Made by a program: the position numbers and the translations under genes
Origin: Symbiodinium natans
Lineage: Eukaryota > Sar > Dinophyceae > Suessiales > Symbiodiniaceae
NCBI GenBank assembly: GCA_905221605.1
Contig: CAJNDS010000496.1
Location: 1-50,000, forward strand
Length of the DNA stretch: 50,000 bases
Reading direction: 5' to 3'
In this document: piece by piece, positions 29,133 through 38,904 of the stretch
Numbering within the stretch: the stretch's first letter is position 1
Layout of the letters: each line of letters starts with the position of its first letter
Notes under the pieces: generated by a model
Database searches by the model: none
What the model was told of the DNA's origin: nothing
The model's input: only the letters and a program-made list of their open reading frames with translations

Positions 29133-30469
29133 CTGCATGCTAAGCTGTCTGCGTTTTCCCAAGTTTACACCAGCGAGAAAGGGGACTTCTCGCAAAATGC
29201 GTGTTTCACAACAAGTTGTTTTTCGAGAAAAGTTGCCTTTCTAGACCATGTTCCCCGTAACGTCAACGACGTAGCAGCAGCAACATCGCAAGAAACAAAC
29301 ATCGCAAGAAACATGGCTTTTCGCAAAGAAGGGCTTCCCTCAAAACCTTGCTTTACAGGCACGCTGCGCGAGCGACGCCACGAGAAAAGCGGCTTTTCAC
29401 ACATTGGCTATTCGCAGGCCAGAGAGGTGACTTTTGGCACAAACTGGCTTGAGCACACCATGTTGAAAAACCATGGCTTTTCAAATTCCTGGCTCTTCTC
29501 CCGTAACGTCAAAGACATATTGCCAGCAAAGCTGGCATTGAGCTGCCAAGTCCCGACGTCTCAATGGCATCGACAGACGTATGCTGCGCAGCACCACTCA
29601 TTAGCATATCTGTCGGATCAGCGAGTCGAACCGTTTTCTTTTCAACTTGGGCGCTGAGACACGGCAAAAAAGGCAGATGCATTCTTGGACGCTTTGCGGA
29701 TGCTTGGAGCTAAGGCATGTCCCCCTAGGGCCAGATGATACGAGAAACCTTTTGCCGGCAAAGCCAGGAACGCCGGGGACAACAGTGAACAGAATACGCT
29801 TTAGAGCACAGCGCAGCTCGGCACAACATGTCGAGTACTCCTTACTACTCAGACATGGATGCAAGCAATCATAGGCCCCTCATAGTCCCGGCAGAGGAGT
29901 TTGTTTTTGATGGTGTGGCGGGCTATGGTCACTTCTCTAAAATAGGGTCACTTTTGGGTACCCTAAATAATAGGCTCGCCTTAGAGTTGTACCCCCAACA
30001 GGGGCCATAGTCTAGAGAAGTCACCATGTGCTTTTGAAGCACAAAGTTTGCACAGCTTAGAGGAGCGGGCAAACACAATGCTCGCATCCTGGGGCTTGGA
30101 AAGGATTTTGGGGAAAACCACATATGCCTTTGAAGCAAGCTTTGCATGGCTTGCTTCTCACAACAAGCATGGGGGGGGGTGTCCGCCCTGCTATTTCGAG
30201 TATTTTCAAGGGACGGGCGGCTTGACCCTTTAAAACAATGGCCCGCCGCAGGCCGCACCTTTACCCTCCCCCCCAGTGACCCTAAACAAGACCAGGTGAG
30301 GTCCTGGTGACGAAGATCCGGAGCGGCAGGGCCCACGATTTTCTTGGCCATGCCTGAGCGCAAGAAGGCTTCCCAGGTTGCAACGGGGTTCCTTCCGTAC
30401 TTGAACCGACCCCCTTCGTGCCCCGACCCCTCCCCAAGTTATCCGAAGCTGAGCTGCGCGGGTGTGGAC
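29133..30469. other. gene-less stretch with dispersed-repeat-like sequence
   Basis: 29150-29520 has repeated GGCTTTTCGCA/CACGAGAAAAG motifs. 29600-29870 is unique. A foldback element sits at 29921-30025. No supported exon. Confidence 0.5.
29921..30025. repeat. foldback element
   Basis: TATGGTCACTTCTCTA at left and the inverse TAGAGAAGTCACCATG at right, around 70 bp. Confidence 0.65.
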
Positions 30470-30538
30470 AGGTCTCGAGCTGACACTTCGGGCTGCAGCC
30501 GTCGGACCCTTTGAAGTTCCTCTGGTCGCAGTCCTCTC
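30470..30538 (-). CDS. exon: DUF4215 Cys-rich module, second half
   Basis: TTGGCAG acceptor; two bases then EDCDQRNFKGSDGCSPKCQL and ET, GTCCAC donor. E.CD..N..G.DGC...C is the DUF4215 signature. It joins in phase with 30817-30894 to give CGDHQIVKGEDCDQRN. Confidence 0.72.
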
Positions 30539-30816
30539 CTGCCAATCGGGGCCGCTTTTTTTGCGGCAGCCAAAGAAACCAACCGTAGCCAACAGTAGTG
30601 ATGGCAGTGTCAAGGGCTACGTGGCCAAGTCAAACATTCACCTCTTGCCGGTGTGTGTTGGGACTAGAAAGCGCTGCCGCTCTGGCTTCAAGCATTCAGA
30701 TTGTTGCTGTCAAAACCTATGATGGCTACAGTTGCTATACGTTATCTCTTTGCAACGTTCCCACGCAGTACGGCGATGGCATCTGCCTGCAACCCTAAAA
30801 ATGAGCCCTCGCAGTC

Positions 30817-30894
30817 CTTTGACGATCTGGTGGTCCCCGCAAGACCCGTAGCAAGCCTTCCCGGCCGGGCAGACATAGCCAGTGTCGATCTTGC
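30817..30894 (-). CDS. exon: DUF4215 Cys-rich module, first half, GA donor
   Basis: CGCCCAG acceptor; two bases then KIDTGYVCPAGKACYGSCGD and HQIVK plus one base. The frame breaks unless the exon ends AAAG before GACTGCGAG, a GA donor, where the phase fits the next exon exactly. The usual CGDG is CGDH here. Confidence 0.68.
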
Positions 30895-31362
30895 CTGGGC
30901 GAGGAGACGATTGACAGCTGAGGGCGCAGGGGTGCGCAGCTTAAGGGCAAAACGCCCCTAAGAACTGCCATGCGCCGTGAACCCCTATCCCCTCGTTCTA
31001 GCCACGCGAGACACGTGGCAATTCTGAGTGTTGTGAGCATTTGTCTGATGGCTATTCTCACCCAGGCCCCACGATTCCAAGAAGGGGAAGGAGAAAAAAA
31101 ACAAGCTGCGAACTCAACTCCCATCAAATAGCCCGCAACCCTTCGCCATGTTGGGCAGAACATGTGACAATGTATAGGCAAGCGAGGGGTGGCAACTGAG
31201 CGCAGCGACGATTCTTGAGTTCTTAGGGTGAGCATCGGCGAATCCGAGAGTTCATATCCCTACGCGCCCGCACAAGATGTCTACCAAACTTTGGGCAACT
31301 ACCAAACGTTGCGTCCCTTACCCCAATTCCTGGACCCTAAACTCTAAACGTAATTCTGAGTA

Positions 31363-31445
31363 CGTCACCCTAAACCCTAACCCCTAAACCCTAACCCCTA
31401 AACCCTACACCCTAACCCCTAAACCCTAAACCCTAAACCCTAAAT
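31363..31445 (-). repeat. telomere-like block (CCCTAAA and CCCCTAAA on +), intronic
   Basis: About eleven 7- and 8-base units just downstream of the donor of the 31457 exon. Confidence 0.9.
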
Positions 31446-31456
31446 CCTGATCTTAC

Positions 31457-31557
31457 CCCAAGTTGCACTGGTTGCAGCCGAGCCCAGGAGAGTCGCACTC
31501 CTCGACGATGTCCAAGATGCCATCCCCGCACCTCCCAGAGGAGACCGTGTTGACCAC
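31457..31557 (-). CDS. exon: DUF4215 Cys-rich module
   Basis: The acceptor CCTAAACAG is formed by the telomere-like repeat itself. Then VVNTVSSGRCGDGILDIVEE and CDSPGLGCNQCNLG, with a consensus GTAAGA donor. CGDG..D..EECD matches DUF4215. Intron arrays flank it on both sides. Confidence 0.75.
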
Positions 31558-31559
31558 CT

Positions 31560-32325
31560 GTTTAGGAGGTTTAGGGCTTAGGGTTTAGGGTTTGGGGTTT
31601 GGGGTTTAGGGTTTAGGGTTTGGGGTTTGGGGGTTTGGGGGTTTGGGGGTTTAGGGGTTTAGGGGTTTAGGGGTTTAGGGCTTTAGGGCTTTAGGGCTTC
31701 GGGTTTAAGGGATCAGGGGCTTAGGGGCTAAGGGGTCAAGGGGTTAAGGGGTTAAGGGGTTAAGGGGTTAAGGGGTTAAGGGGTTAAGGGGTTAAGGGGT
31801 TAAGGGGTTAAGGGGTTTAGGGGTTTAGGGGTTTAGCGGTTTTAGGGGTTTAGGGGTTTGGGGTTTAGGGGTTTCGGGGTTTCGGGGTTTAGGGGTTTTG
31901 GGGTTTAGGGGTTTAGGGGTTTAGGGGTTTAGGGGTTTAGGGGTTTAGGGGTGTAGGGGTTTAGGGGTTTAGGGGTTTCGGGGTTTCGAGGATTAGGGGT
32001 TTAAGGGTTTAGGGGTTTGGGGGTTTAGGGGGTTAGGGTTTAGGGGTTTCGGGGTTTAGGGGATTAGGGGTTTAGGGGTTTTTAGGGGTTTAGGGGTTTA
32101 GGGGTTAGGGTTTAGGGTTTTTAGGGGTTCAGGGGTTCAGGGGTTCAGGGGTTTAGGGGTTTAGGGGTTTAGGGGTTTAGGGGTTTAGGGGTTTAGGGGT
32201 AGGGGTTTAGGGGTTTAGGGGTTTAGGGGTTTAGGGGTTTAGGGGTTTAGGGGTTTAGGGGTTTAGGGGTTTAGGGGTTTAGGGGTTTAGGGGTTTAGCG
32301 GTTTAGCGGTTTAGGGGTTTGGGTT
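31560..32325 (+). repeat. long array of 8-base TTTAGGGG with TTAAGGGG block, intronic
   Basis: Starts with TTTAGGG/TTTGGGG, then about 10 TTAAGGGG units (31740-31812), then more than 50 TTTAGGGG units. A local shift from 7- to 8-base period. Confidence 0.96.
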
Positions 32326-32435
32326 GGGATGTTCCCCCTTATTCTACCAGTCCTTCGTAGGTCGTAGGGATTCTAGTACCCCCGAATTAAAAAGCCCTAT
32401 CGAGAACTGCTCGTGCGTAAGGGGGAGCATCACAA
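32326..32435. repeat. inverted-repeat element, family A (MITE-like)
   Basis: GGGATGTTCCCCCTTATTC at left and GTAAGGGGGAGCATCAC at right, between the 8-base array and the exon at 32450. Confidence 0.7.
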
Positions 32436-32449
32436 GGTTTCGCGCACGC

Positions 32450-32565
32450 CTGCTCCCAGAAGGCAAAGGTCTGTGCCGTCAAGCCCTCGGTGCGGGCCAC
32501 TTGGGTGTTGATCGGGGGCGCCAGGGGATGCTGGTGCTCCTTGTACTTGGACTCGGACACCCATC
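32450..32565 (-). CDS. exon, unrecognised
   Basis: GTTAAG acceptor, about 38 codons (WVSESKYKEHQHPLAPPINT, QVARTEGLTAQTFAFWEQ), then a GC donor (GAGCAG then GCGTGC). Strong coding character. A family A element sits 15 bp beyond the donor. Confidence 0.62.
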
Positions 32566-32699
32566 CTTAACGGGGGGGGGGGCGGGGGAGAAGGGGCTTC
32601 CGACCCGCTTCACGCACTTTAGGGCCCTTAAAACAGGGTGGCGTCGGGGAAAGATCATGGTTCTGGATTGATGAACTAAGAGGTGCATGAGCAACTGTG

Positions 32700-32930
32700 A
32701 CAAGGCAGATTCACATGCCAACCACAACGAGATAGTGCACAACTACATCTTCAAGCACAACTGCGGCACTTGCCGTGGCTTGGGGGTCGCGGACATGGAA
32801 TTGCCCTGCCGCCGCAAGGGGCAGGGTGATGTTTCAGGCTCTCGGTCGGCACTTCTTGATGAAGTCCCTCCCTCTCGAGTCGGGGAAAGTGGACAGGCGA
32901 ACCCTAAGAGACGGCCAGGGAGTTCAACAT
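32700..32930. other. ambiguous coding-like segment
   Basis: A plus-strand frame (EIVHNYIFKHNCGTCRGLG) has strong C-ending codons, while a minus frame after GCGGCAG (GQFHVRDPQATASAAVVLED) is also open. Strand cannot be decided. Confidence 0.3.
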
Positions 32931-33004
32931 CCATCTATAGAATCCATAGCCCAAAGCCTTGAAGTTTGGTAAAGGGCTTTCGAACTTAGGGCTCGAGCAA
33001 TTAC

Positions 33005-33075
33005 AGGAACCCGAAGCCCCAAAATCATCTCCAAGCAGCTCATCGATGCGGTGTCCACGATGTCGGAGAGGCCTT
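33005..33075 (-). CDS. possible short exon
   Basis: Open frame GSQGLSDIVDTASMSCLEMI between a GTAGGGG stretch and repeat-poor sequence. Splice sites unclear. Confidence 0.33.
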
Positions 33076-33089
33076 GCGAGCCCCTACTT

Positions 33090-33203
33090 GGAGGCTCATG
33101 AGTACTTAAACAAGTAGGGCTATAAGTCTACAAGTACCCTTAGTCAGGCTACAACCATAGTTGCCCTACTTAGAACCCTACTTGTAAGTACTCATGAACC
33201 TCC
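33090..33203. repeat. foldback element, family C
   Basis: Terminal inverted repeats GGAGGCTCATGAGTACTTA and its near-inverse at the right end, 114 bp in all, with inner CAAGTAGGG also inverted. Confidence 0.78.
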
Positions 33204-33320
33204 GAGCAACCACCTCCGCCCACAGCATTTCAGGGACTGATTGACGTCACGCTGCTTCTATGAGCAATACATATGCAGGGCATGAGATCATTCCTCATCA
33301 TTAAGGTTGCTTAAGTTCAC

Positions 33321-33437
33321 CCGGCGCCCCTCTGAGAGGCCTCGCGGGTCGCAAAGACCTCGGACATTGGTGCGGCCGACGTGGTCAGTCCAGCAGATGA
33401 ACCCACCGTGCATGAGCTCCCGGATGTTGGAGTACTC
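33321..33437 (-). CDS. exon, unrecognised
   Basis: CCTCAAAG acceptor, 39 codons (EYSNIRELMHGGFICWTDHV, GRTNVRGLCDPRGLSEGRR) and a GTGAAC donor. Looks well conserved in character, with two Cys, but no family is recognised. Confidence 0.62.
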
Positions 33438-33639
33438 CTTTGAGGTTTGTCAGGGGGCTTCAGGGGGCTGGTTTTCAGAGCTTTCTTATGTTAAAAGGAA
33501 GCCTCTCTTCGATAAACTGGACACCCTCAGGAGGTACACGACTTGGTTAAAAAAGCAGATGCACCCTGACAACTGAACAAGCCGGGCCCCGACATTTTGG
33601 AATTTGTGGTTCAGGGTTCCGGTTCCAGTTCCGGTTCCT

Positions 33640-33960
33640 TTCTTTTTTTATCCCTATATACCTAAGTAGCCCTTCTTAAATAACCCCCCAAATAACCCCT
33701 AAGGTCCCTCATAAGGGTCCCTCCTTTGTCCCTTGAATTCTATGCCGGAGCTCTGGCGCAATGTCGGCGCAGGAGGTTTCGCCGAGGTCATGGTACCAAT
33801 CTGGCCTGGCTCAAGACATCTCTCAGGGTAGTTACACGGTCCCTTAACATGGGCCCTTAACAGGGTACTCCCTTAAATACCCCCCTTCTACACCCTATAC
33901 AAATGCATCAGAACCCTTTAAAGAGGGCATTAAGGGCCCATGAAAGTACCCCGATGCAGA
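33640..33960. other. gene-less stretch with a foldback element
   Basis: 33848-33942 starts CATGGGCCCTTAA and ends with the inverse TTAAGGGCCCATG. The rest is CCCTTA/CCCCTAA-rich. No exon seen. Confidence 0.55.
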
Positions 33961-34164
33961 AACTGAAAATCCCCTGATTCCTACATCACTTGCACGTCCG
34001 GCTCATGGTCTCAAGACAGGTCACGTCAAACCCCCAAAACCCCCAAATGGCAGCCCGAGCAACGTGAAGGTCTGAAGCAGCAGCGAAGGACGATGCCTTG
34101 GACATGCCCAAGATTTAAGGGTTTAGGGTTTATGGCTTCGGGCTGCGTGCGCACAGTTTTTGGC

Positions 34165-34341
34165 AGGGCCCGATTTCCTGAATGAAAGCCTTCTTGAAGA
34201 GCCTGCTGCAAGACATGGACGAAATGGAGACAGCGTGGGTCTGTGGCTACTTCGCGGGCAGAGGGCAGGATCACCCATCCGTTCGGTGGACCCTTGAAGG
34301 GTGCTGCTTCCGTGGCTCCGGCATTCGCACCCTCCACGATA
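34165..34341 (-). CDS. exon, unrecognised
   Basis: CCTGCCAG acceptor, then IVEGANAGATEAAPFKGPP, NGWVILPSAREVATDPRCLH and FVHVLQQALQEGFHSG. The long open frame continues upstream of the acceptor, so the 5' limit may be further right. Donor uncertain. Confidence 0.52.
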
Positions 34342-34672
34342 CTGGCAGGGCTTGGATTTAGAGGCTCCCAGGCTGGATAATAAGTAGGAGGCATGGCTCG
34401 TAAAAATATCCCTAGGCCCCATAGGGGCCCGAACACGATCTAACGCGACAGAACACGTACCTACAGCTCAAAAGACCCACATTAAGGGGCACGGTGGTTC
34501 TGTTGAGATCAGGCACAGGGAATACCAAACACTACCCAATGAACACACGATGAGGACCTCCGGAAATCTACTGTTCAACCTTAACTTGCTGCAACCTGTG
34601 GTCGTCAGTGCAGGGACAAAATGCAAGGACTTAAATGCATGAACGAATGCACTGAAGAAAAGCTTTGTTGTC

Positions 34673-34697
34673 TTTTTTTTTTTTGGGGGGGGGGGGG
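34673..34697 (+). repeat. T12-G13 junction tract
   Basis: Uninterrupted T run followed by a G run, as at 15874-15897 and, inverted, 16901 and 18291. Confidence 0.95.
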
Positions 34698-34889
34698 TTG
34701 CGCTACTTGGCAGGGATACCTAGAGCTGAGCCTGTATTCGGCGGGACAGACTGTAGGATATCGTAGCTCTTTGCGAAAAGGGGCTCTTTCGGGCTGAGCA
34801 GGAACACGCTCTACGGCTTCAGCATGCTTCAGCTAGACCATCACAGCCAAAAGGAGTGCTCTCAGTCCTTGTTGTCGTGGTGGTTGTTG

Positions 34890-35040
34890 TGTCCATCAAA
34901 GGGACCGCGCTCCAGAGCACCATGCTTGCAAGGTTTGAGACGCCCAAGTCCTCGGAAAATCTGGCTTGAGGTCACTAAGGGGTGGTCCACGTCGTAATCT
35001 GGATACTCGAGACCCATGCATGAGCTCACTGGCTTTCGCC
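34890..35040 (-). CDS. possible exon
   Basis: Open frame GLEYPDYDVDHPLVTSSQIF and RGLGRLKPCKHGALERGPFD. No clear splice sites. Confidence 0.35.
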
Positions 35041-35199
35041 AGAGGAGTCGGAAATCCAACGGTTGCTTCAGCACGGGTACTGGGCACTTGGGGGTGGTCC
35101 AGGCCGGCCCATAAATAATACGAACAGCTATGGAGGCGCTACAAACTCAAGCGCTGTGTCTCTTGAAGGCACTTGTGGGGAAAAGAAGCCTCGAAACCT

Positions 35200-35340
35200 C
35201 TGGTGCTTTTTCTTCTTCCGTTTCTTCTTCTTATTATTCTTCTTCTGCTTCTTCTTCTGCTTCTTCGTCTTTTTCTTCTTATTCTTCTTTTTCTTCTTCT
35301 TCTTCTTCTTCTTCTTCTTCGTCTTCTGCTTCTTCTCGCG
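35200..35340 (+). repeat. TTC microsatellite
   Basis: Imperfect TTC/TTCTTT run. The Lys-rich minus reading is a by-product. Confidence 0.95.
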
Positions 35341-35539
35341 GGCCTCTCTCTCTCTCTGTGCAGAAGGTCTATATTCAGAGTACGACGGCACTAACGATGT
35401 TTCCCCCTGCGGAAACGTGTTAGCATGCAGAACAAAGCGAAGTAATGATAGACCGTGGAGCAGATGTTGGAGAACGGTGGGCATACAGTCTTCAGCCAGC
35501 ACAGAGCCCCCGCAAACGCCCCCCACAAAATCCGGAAGC

Positions 35540-35682
35540 CCTAAACCCTGAACCCTAAACCCTAAACCCTCAACCCCAAACCCTCAACCCCAAACCCCAA
35601 ACCCCCAACCCTAAACCCTAAACCCTAAACCCTAAATCCTAAACCTTAAACCCTAAATCCTAAACCCTAAACCCTAAACCAC
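35540..35682 (-). repeat. telomere-like array (CCCTAAA on +), intronic
   Basis: About 20 units with CCCCAAA and CCCTCAA variants, immediately downstream of the donor at 35681. Confidence 0.93.
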
Positions 35683-35775
35683 CCTGCTCGTCGGCTCGCA
35701 GCGCAACATGGGCCGAGGGGCCAACATGGCTGGCTGGTGGCATTCGGTCGGGGCCGGTGCGAAGAAGGGCACAAC
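35682..35775 (-). CDS. exon, Pro-rich, unrecognised
   Basis: CCGCCAG acceptor, VVPFFAPAPTECHQPAMLAP and RPMLRCEPTS, then donor GTGGTTTAGGG, the start of a telomere-like array. Arrays of opposite orientation flank it. Confidence 0.5.
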
Positions 35776-35797
35776 CTGGCGGGGGACGTCAGCTCCT

Positions 35798-35905
35798 TAG
35801 GGTTTCGGGTTTAGGGTTTAGGCTTTAGGGTTTAGGGTTTCGGGGTTTAGGGTTTAGGGTTGAGGGTTGAAGGTTTAGGGTTTAGGGTTTAGGGTTAGGG
35901 TTTTG
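35798..35905 (+). repeat. telomere-like array
   Basis: TTTAGGG and TTGAGGG units, about 13. Confidence 0.92.
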
Positions 35906-36339
35906 GTGCTGGCTGAAAGCAGATATCCGGCTCGAGGTCCTTTTCCTACAAGCATTGCCCAGCGTATCGTGGCGTAGGTGCCGTGTCGAATAGTCTACTA
36001 CTCTTCTTGCAGCCTTACAGATACACCCTATAGTTAGATGAGTACCAGAATCTGCGGACAGCCCGGCCCGGGTCCGCACAGAGCACACACCCACACCATC
36101 GGCCACATGACGCAGTGAACCCAAAACCGTAAAATCTAAACCCTTGTCAACCTCCGCTTAAAACCCTGAGGGGGAGCCTGGAATCAACTCCAGAGGGGCC
36201 CTCCTAGGGGGAGCCCCAGCTTCAAGTCGACAGGAGGAGTTTCTGGCATCGATCTTTGAAATCTTTACGGTTAAGAGTGCAATTTGTCAAAAGAGCGCAA
36301 GCAGGAAACTTCGAATCGCTCGGAATTCTTCAGCGAAAC
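35906..36339. other. no supported gene
   Basis: Open minus frames exist around 35910-36110 but without convincing splice sites. Confidence 0.4.
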
Positions 36340-36446
36340 TTCATCCGCGCCTCATCGATCACTTCGGTCGTGATGTCCAGCGTGCCCACAATAGCCTGCT
36401 CCTTGCAGGAGCTTGGGGAGCCAGTTGCTTGAAGGTTCACGGGCGC
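36340..36446 (-). CDS. exon, unrecognised
   Basis: TTTGAAG acceptor, APVNLQATGSPSSCKEQAIV and GTLDITTEVIDEARM, GTTTCG donor. Confidence 0.56.
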
Positions 36447-36589
36447 CTTCAAACGAATGTGATGATTTTGGGAAGATATTACCGGTAGTGCTCCTTCCAT
36501 TTTTCAAAACTGTAGACCCCCAACTACCTAAGCCCTGAACCCCAACTTCTGCAAAGGCCAGGGAAAGCCTCACGTCGAGTTCGAGTTTT

Positions 36590-36960
36590 GGGCTTTAGGG
36601 GTTTAGGGGTTTAGGGGTTTAGGGGTTTAGGGGTTTAGGGGTTTAGGGGTTTAGGGGTTTAGGGGTTTAGGGGTTTAGGGGGTTAGGGGGTTAGGGGTTT
36701 AGGGGTTTAGGGGTTTAGGGGTTTAGGGGTTTAGGGGTTTAGGGGTTTAGGGGTTTAGGGGTTTAGGGGTTTAGGGGTTAGGGGTTAGGGTTTAGGGTTT
36801 AGGGTTTAGGGTTTAGGGTTTAGGGTTCAGGGTTTAGGGTTTAGGGTTTAGGGTTTAGGGGGTTTAGGGGGTTTAGGGGGTTTAGGGGTTTAGGGGTTTA
36901 GGGGTTTAGGGTTTAGGGTTTAGGGTTTAGGGTTGAGGGTTTAGGGTTTAGGGTTTAGAT
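36590..36960 (+). repeat. TTTAGGGG array ending in TTTAGGG, intronic
   Basis: About 24 8-base units, then 7-base units, a few 9-base units and a canonical tail. Between the exons at 36970 and 36446. Confidence 0.96.
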
Positions 36961-36969
36961 GTTAGAGCC

Positions 36970-37072
36970 ACCCCTGAGCCCAAATGTCAAGGATGCCTGT
37001 TGGTTCATCTTGTCGTAAAATCCCCGCGTCGACTCCATGTCAAAGACCACCTTCTTCCAGTCATCGTGAAAC
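36970..37072 (-). CDS. exon, unrecognised
   Basis: GTACGAG acceptor, FHDDWKKVVFDMESTRGFYD and KMNQQ, with a possible GC donor (CAACAG then GCATCC) or reading on to ASLTFGLRGGS. Confidence 0.56.
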
Positions 37073-37164
37073 CTCGTACGGGCTGGTAGTGGTCTCTCTC
37101 AGTATGGTTTCTGCTCTTTATGGGGGCAGTACATTCGGGGCTCTTACTAGTGTATCCGGGGGTT

Positions 37165-37240
37165 GGCCCTAAACACTAAAGCCTAGACCCTGAACCCCTA
37201 AACCTTAAACCCTAAACCCTGAACCCTAAACCCTAAATAC
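37165..37240 (-). repeat. telomere-like block (CCCTAAA on +)
   Basis: About ten units, several diverged. Confidence 0.85.
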
Positions 37241-37332
37241 GTGACACCTCTGAGGCAACTGGGAGGATTCCTGGGGCCCAAGGGGGCGCAGGAAGCAGGA
37301 AACTGCGGGGCGATCCGGACCCAAATCTCGGT

Positions 37333-37497
37333 TTGGGGTTTAGGGTTTAGGGTTTCGGGTTTCGGGTTTCGGGTTTAGGGTTTCGGGCTTAGGGCTTAGG
37401 GTTTAGGGTGTAGGGTCTAGGGTTTAGGGTTTAGGGTTTAGGGTGTAGGGTTTAGGGTTTAGGGTTTCGGGTTTCGGGTTTAGGGTTTAGGGTTTAC
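37333..37497 (+). repeat. telomere-like array with TTTCGGG variants
   Basis: TTTAGGG mixed with TTTCGGG and TGTAGGG, about 22 units. Confidence 0.92.
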
Positions 37498-38370
37498 TTA
37501 AGGTTCATGGTTACTTCTGAACCTTCAAGCAATGGTGACTCTGACTACACGCTGCTGGCCCCGAAGGCGTGGAATACTCACAACATTTGCCGGTCTTGGT
37601 GCAGAGAAGCAAAGTTCTCGAGTTTCCTTGTTTCTTAAAGGACCGGATAACCCCACATGCAAAGTTTTCCATTCATAAAGAGTAGAGAAGTGATAGAGGA
37701 TAAAAGAGTGAGAGAGCGAGCGAGTGAGTGCGTGGCCGTGAGTGAGTGGTGAAGTGGAGACGAGCTCGTGAAAGTGTTCATGTGATGTCTGGTGCGTGAA
37801 TGAACGTGGTGTGCGCGTGATGTGTGGTGCGTGGTGCATAGTCCGTGATGTGTGTGTGTGTGTGTGTGTGTGATGTGTGATGTGTGCATGGTGTGTGGTG
37901 CGTGGTGCGCGGCCGAGAGCTTCGTGAAGGTCTGGAGGCCCTCGACGTGGATCGGACCCTCTTCACCAGAGTGTTGCTCGTGTACCCAAGCAAACCCAAA
38001 ACTCGAACTTTGACCTACACTGGCCCTGCACCTAACAACGTATAAACCGGAAGAAGCCCTAGCACACCAAAGCTCGTCGCGGTGACGGGGCCATTCACAT
38101 TCAGGGTTTTCTTCCTTCTCCAAATCTCCCCGAGCCAAAGCCAAGCATGAAGACACCCCAAAAGTCCTGAACACCAATGTTACGGAGCGGGCAGCTGCTT
38201 CTCGAGGTGCGGCTCAAGACGAAGCCTCAGAGGACACTACAAAAGATTGTGGGAGCGCTCTTCGATTTCTTTCCCGGGTCGGCTTAGGAGAGCTTGACAG
38301 GACTTTTGTGGCGCGTGGGGAAGAAAAGGGGAAGGGTTCATGCACCCACAACATGCCATTCCCAAGCCAC
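37498..38370. other. weak exon signals and TG microsatellite
   Basis: A GTGAGTATT donor after ACCGGCAAATGTT (near 37583) and a short frame IHVEGLQTFTKLSA (37910-37955) ending at a possible GC donor suggest small exons. GTGT runs lie at 37848-37873. Confidence 0.35.
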
Positions 38371-38438
38371 CTCCAAGATCTCATCTTATCCACCATGATC
38401 CCAATCTGCATGTAGGTGTTGTTCAAGGTCTTCGTGTA
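38371..38438 (-). CDS. exon, unrecognised
   Basis: CCTTGGCAG acceptor, YTKTLNNTYMQIGIMVDKMR, GTGGCT donor. Separated by a 67-bp intron from the exon at 38506. Confidence 0.56.
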
Positions 38439-38505
38439 CTGCCAAGGAACCTGGTGATGGGGGGTTTGGGCTTTGGGGACCCCCCATGACAGAGAAAGTG
38501 AGCAC

Positions 38506-38663
38506 AGGCTCAAGACTTCGAGCCTCATCCATTGCATTCAGGAGGTGCTTCTTGAAGAAGCGGGCCCCTTGACCGGTGAAGAAGTACTTGCCCATCACCC
38601 TGCACGGAGATACATCTTGGAGATTCTGGAATAGGGCAGAAGCTGCTGTAGCGGCTTCCCAAG
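38506..38663 (-). CDS. exon, helical, unrecognised
   Basis: CAACTTCAG acceptor, then WEAATAASALFQNLQDVSPC, RVMGKYFFTGQGARFF and KKHLLNAMDEARSLEP, GTGCTC donor. Confidence 0.6.
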
Positions 38664-38767
38664 CTGAAGTTGACCCAATGTTTCCGTTTACTTCGAGCTT
38701 ATGGGGCTGTGTGACTAGCCGCAACATTGACGTAGGGTTTTTTAGGCGCCTCTGCAGGGCCATATGA

Positions 38768-38822
38768 TCCCAAATATAGATCCCCAAAATCATAGGATTC
38801 CCTTATAGTAAGGACCCCAATA
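38768..38822. repeat. small inverted element, family D
   Basis: Shares CCAAAATCATAGGATTCCCT and TTATAGTAAGGACCCC with the elements at 47035 and (inverted) 48526. Confidence 0.6.
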
Positions 38823-38844
38823 AGGCGACCAATTTCGGAGACAC

Positions 38845-38897
38845 CCTAAACCCTAAAGCCTAAGTCCTAAACCCGAAACCCTAAACCCTAAACCCCC
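38845..38897 (-). repeat. short telomere-like block (CCCTAAA on +)
   Basis: Six units with variants, next to the exon at 38905. Confidence 0.85.
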
Positions 38898-38904
38898 CCA
38901 ATGT

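Noticed and set aside
35128-35526. Lys-rich protein encoded on the minus strand
   Set aside because: Translation of a TTC microsatellite.
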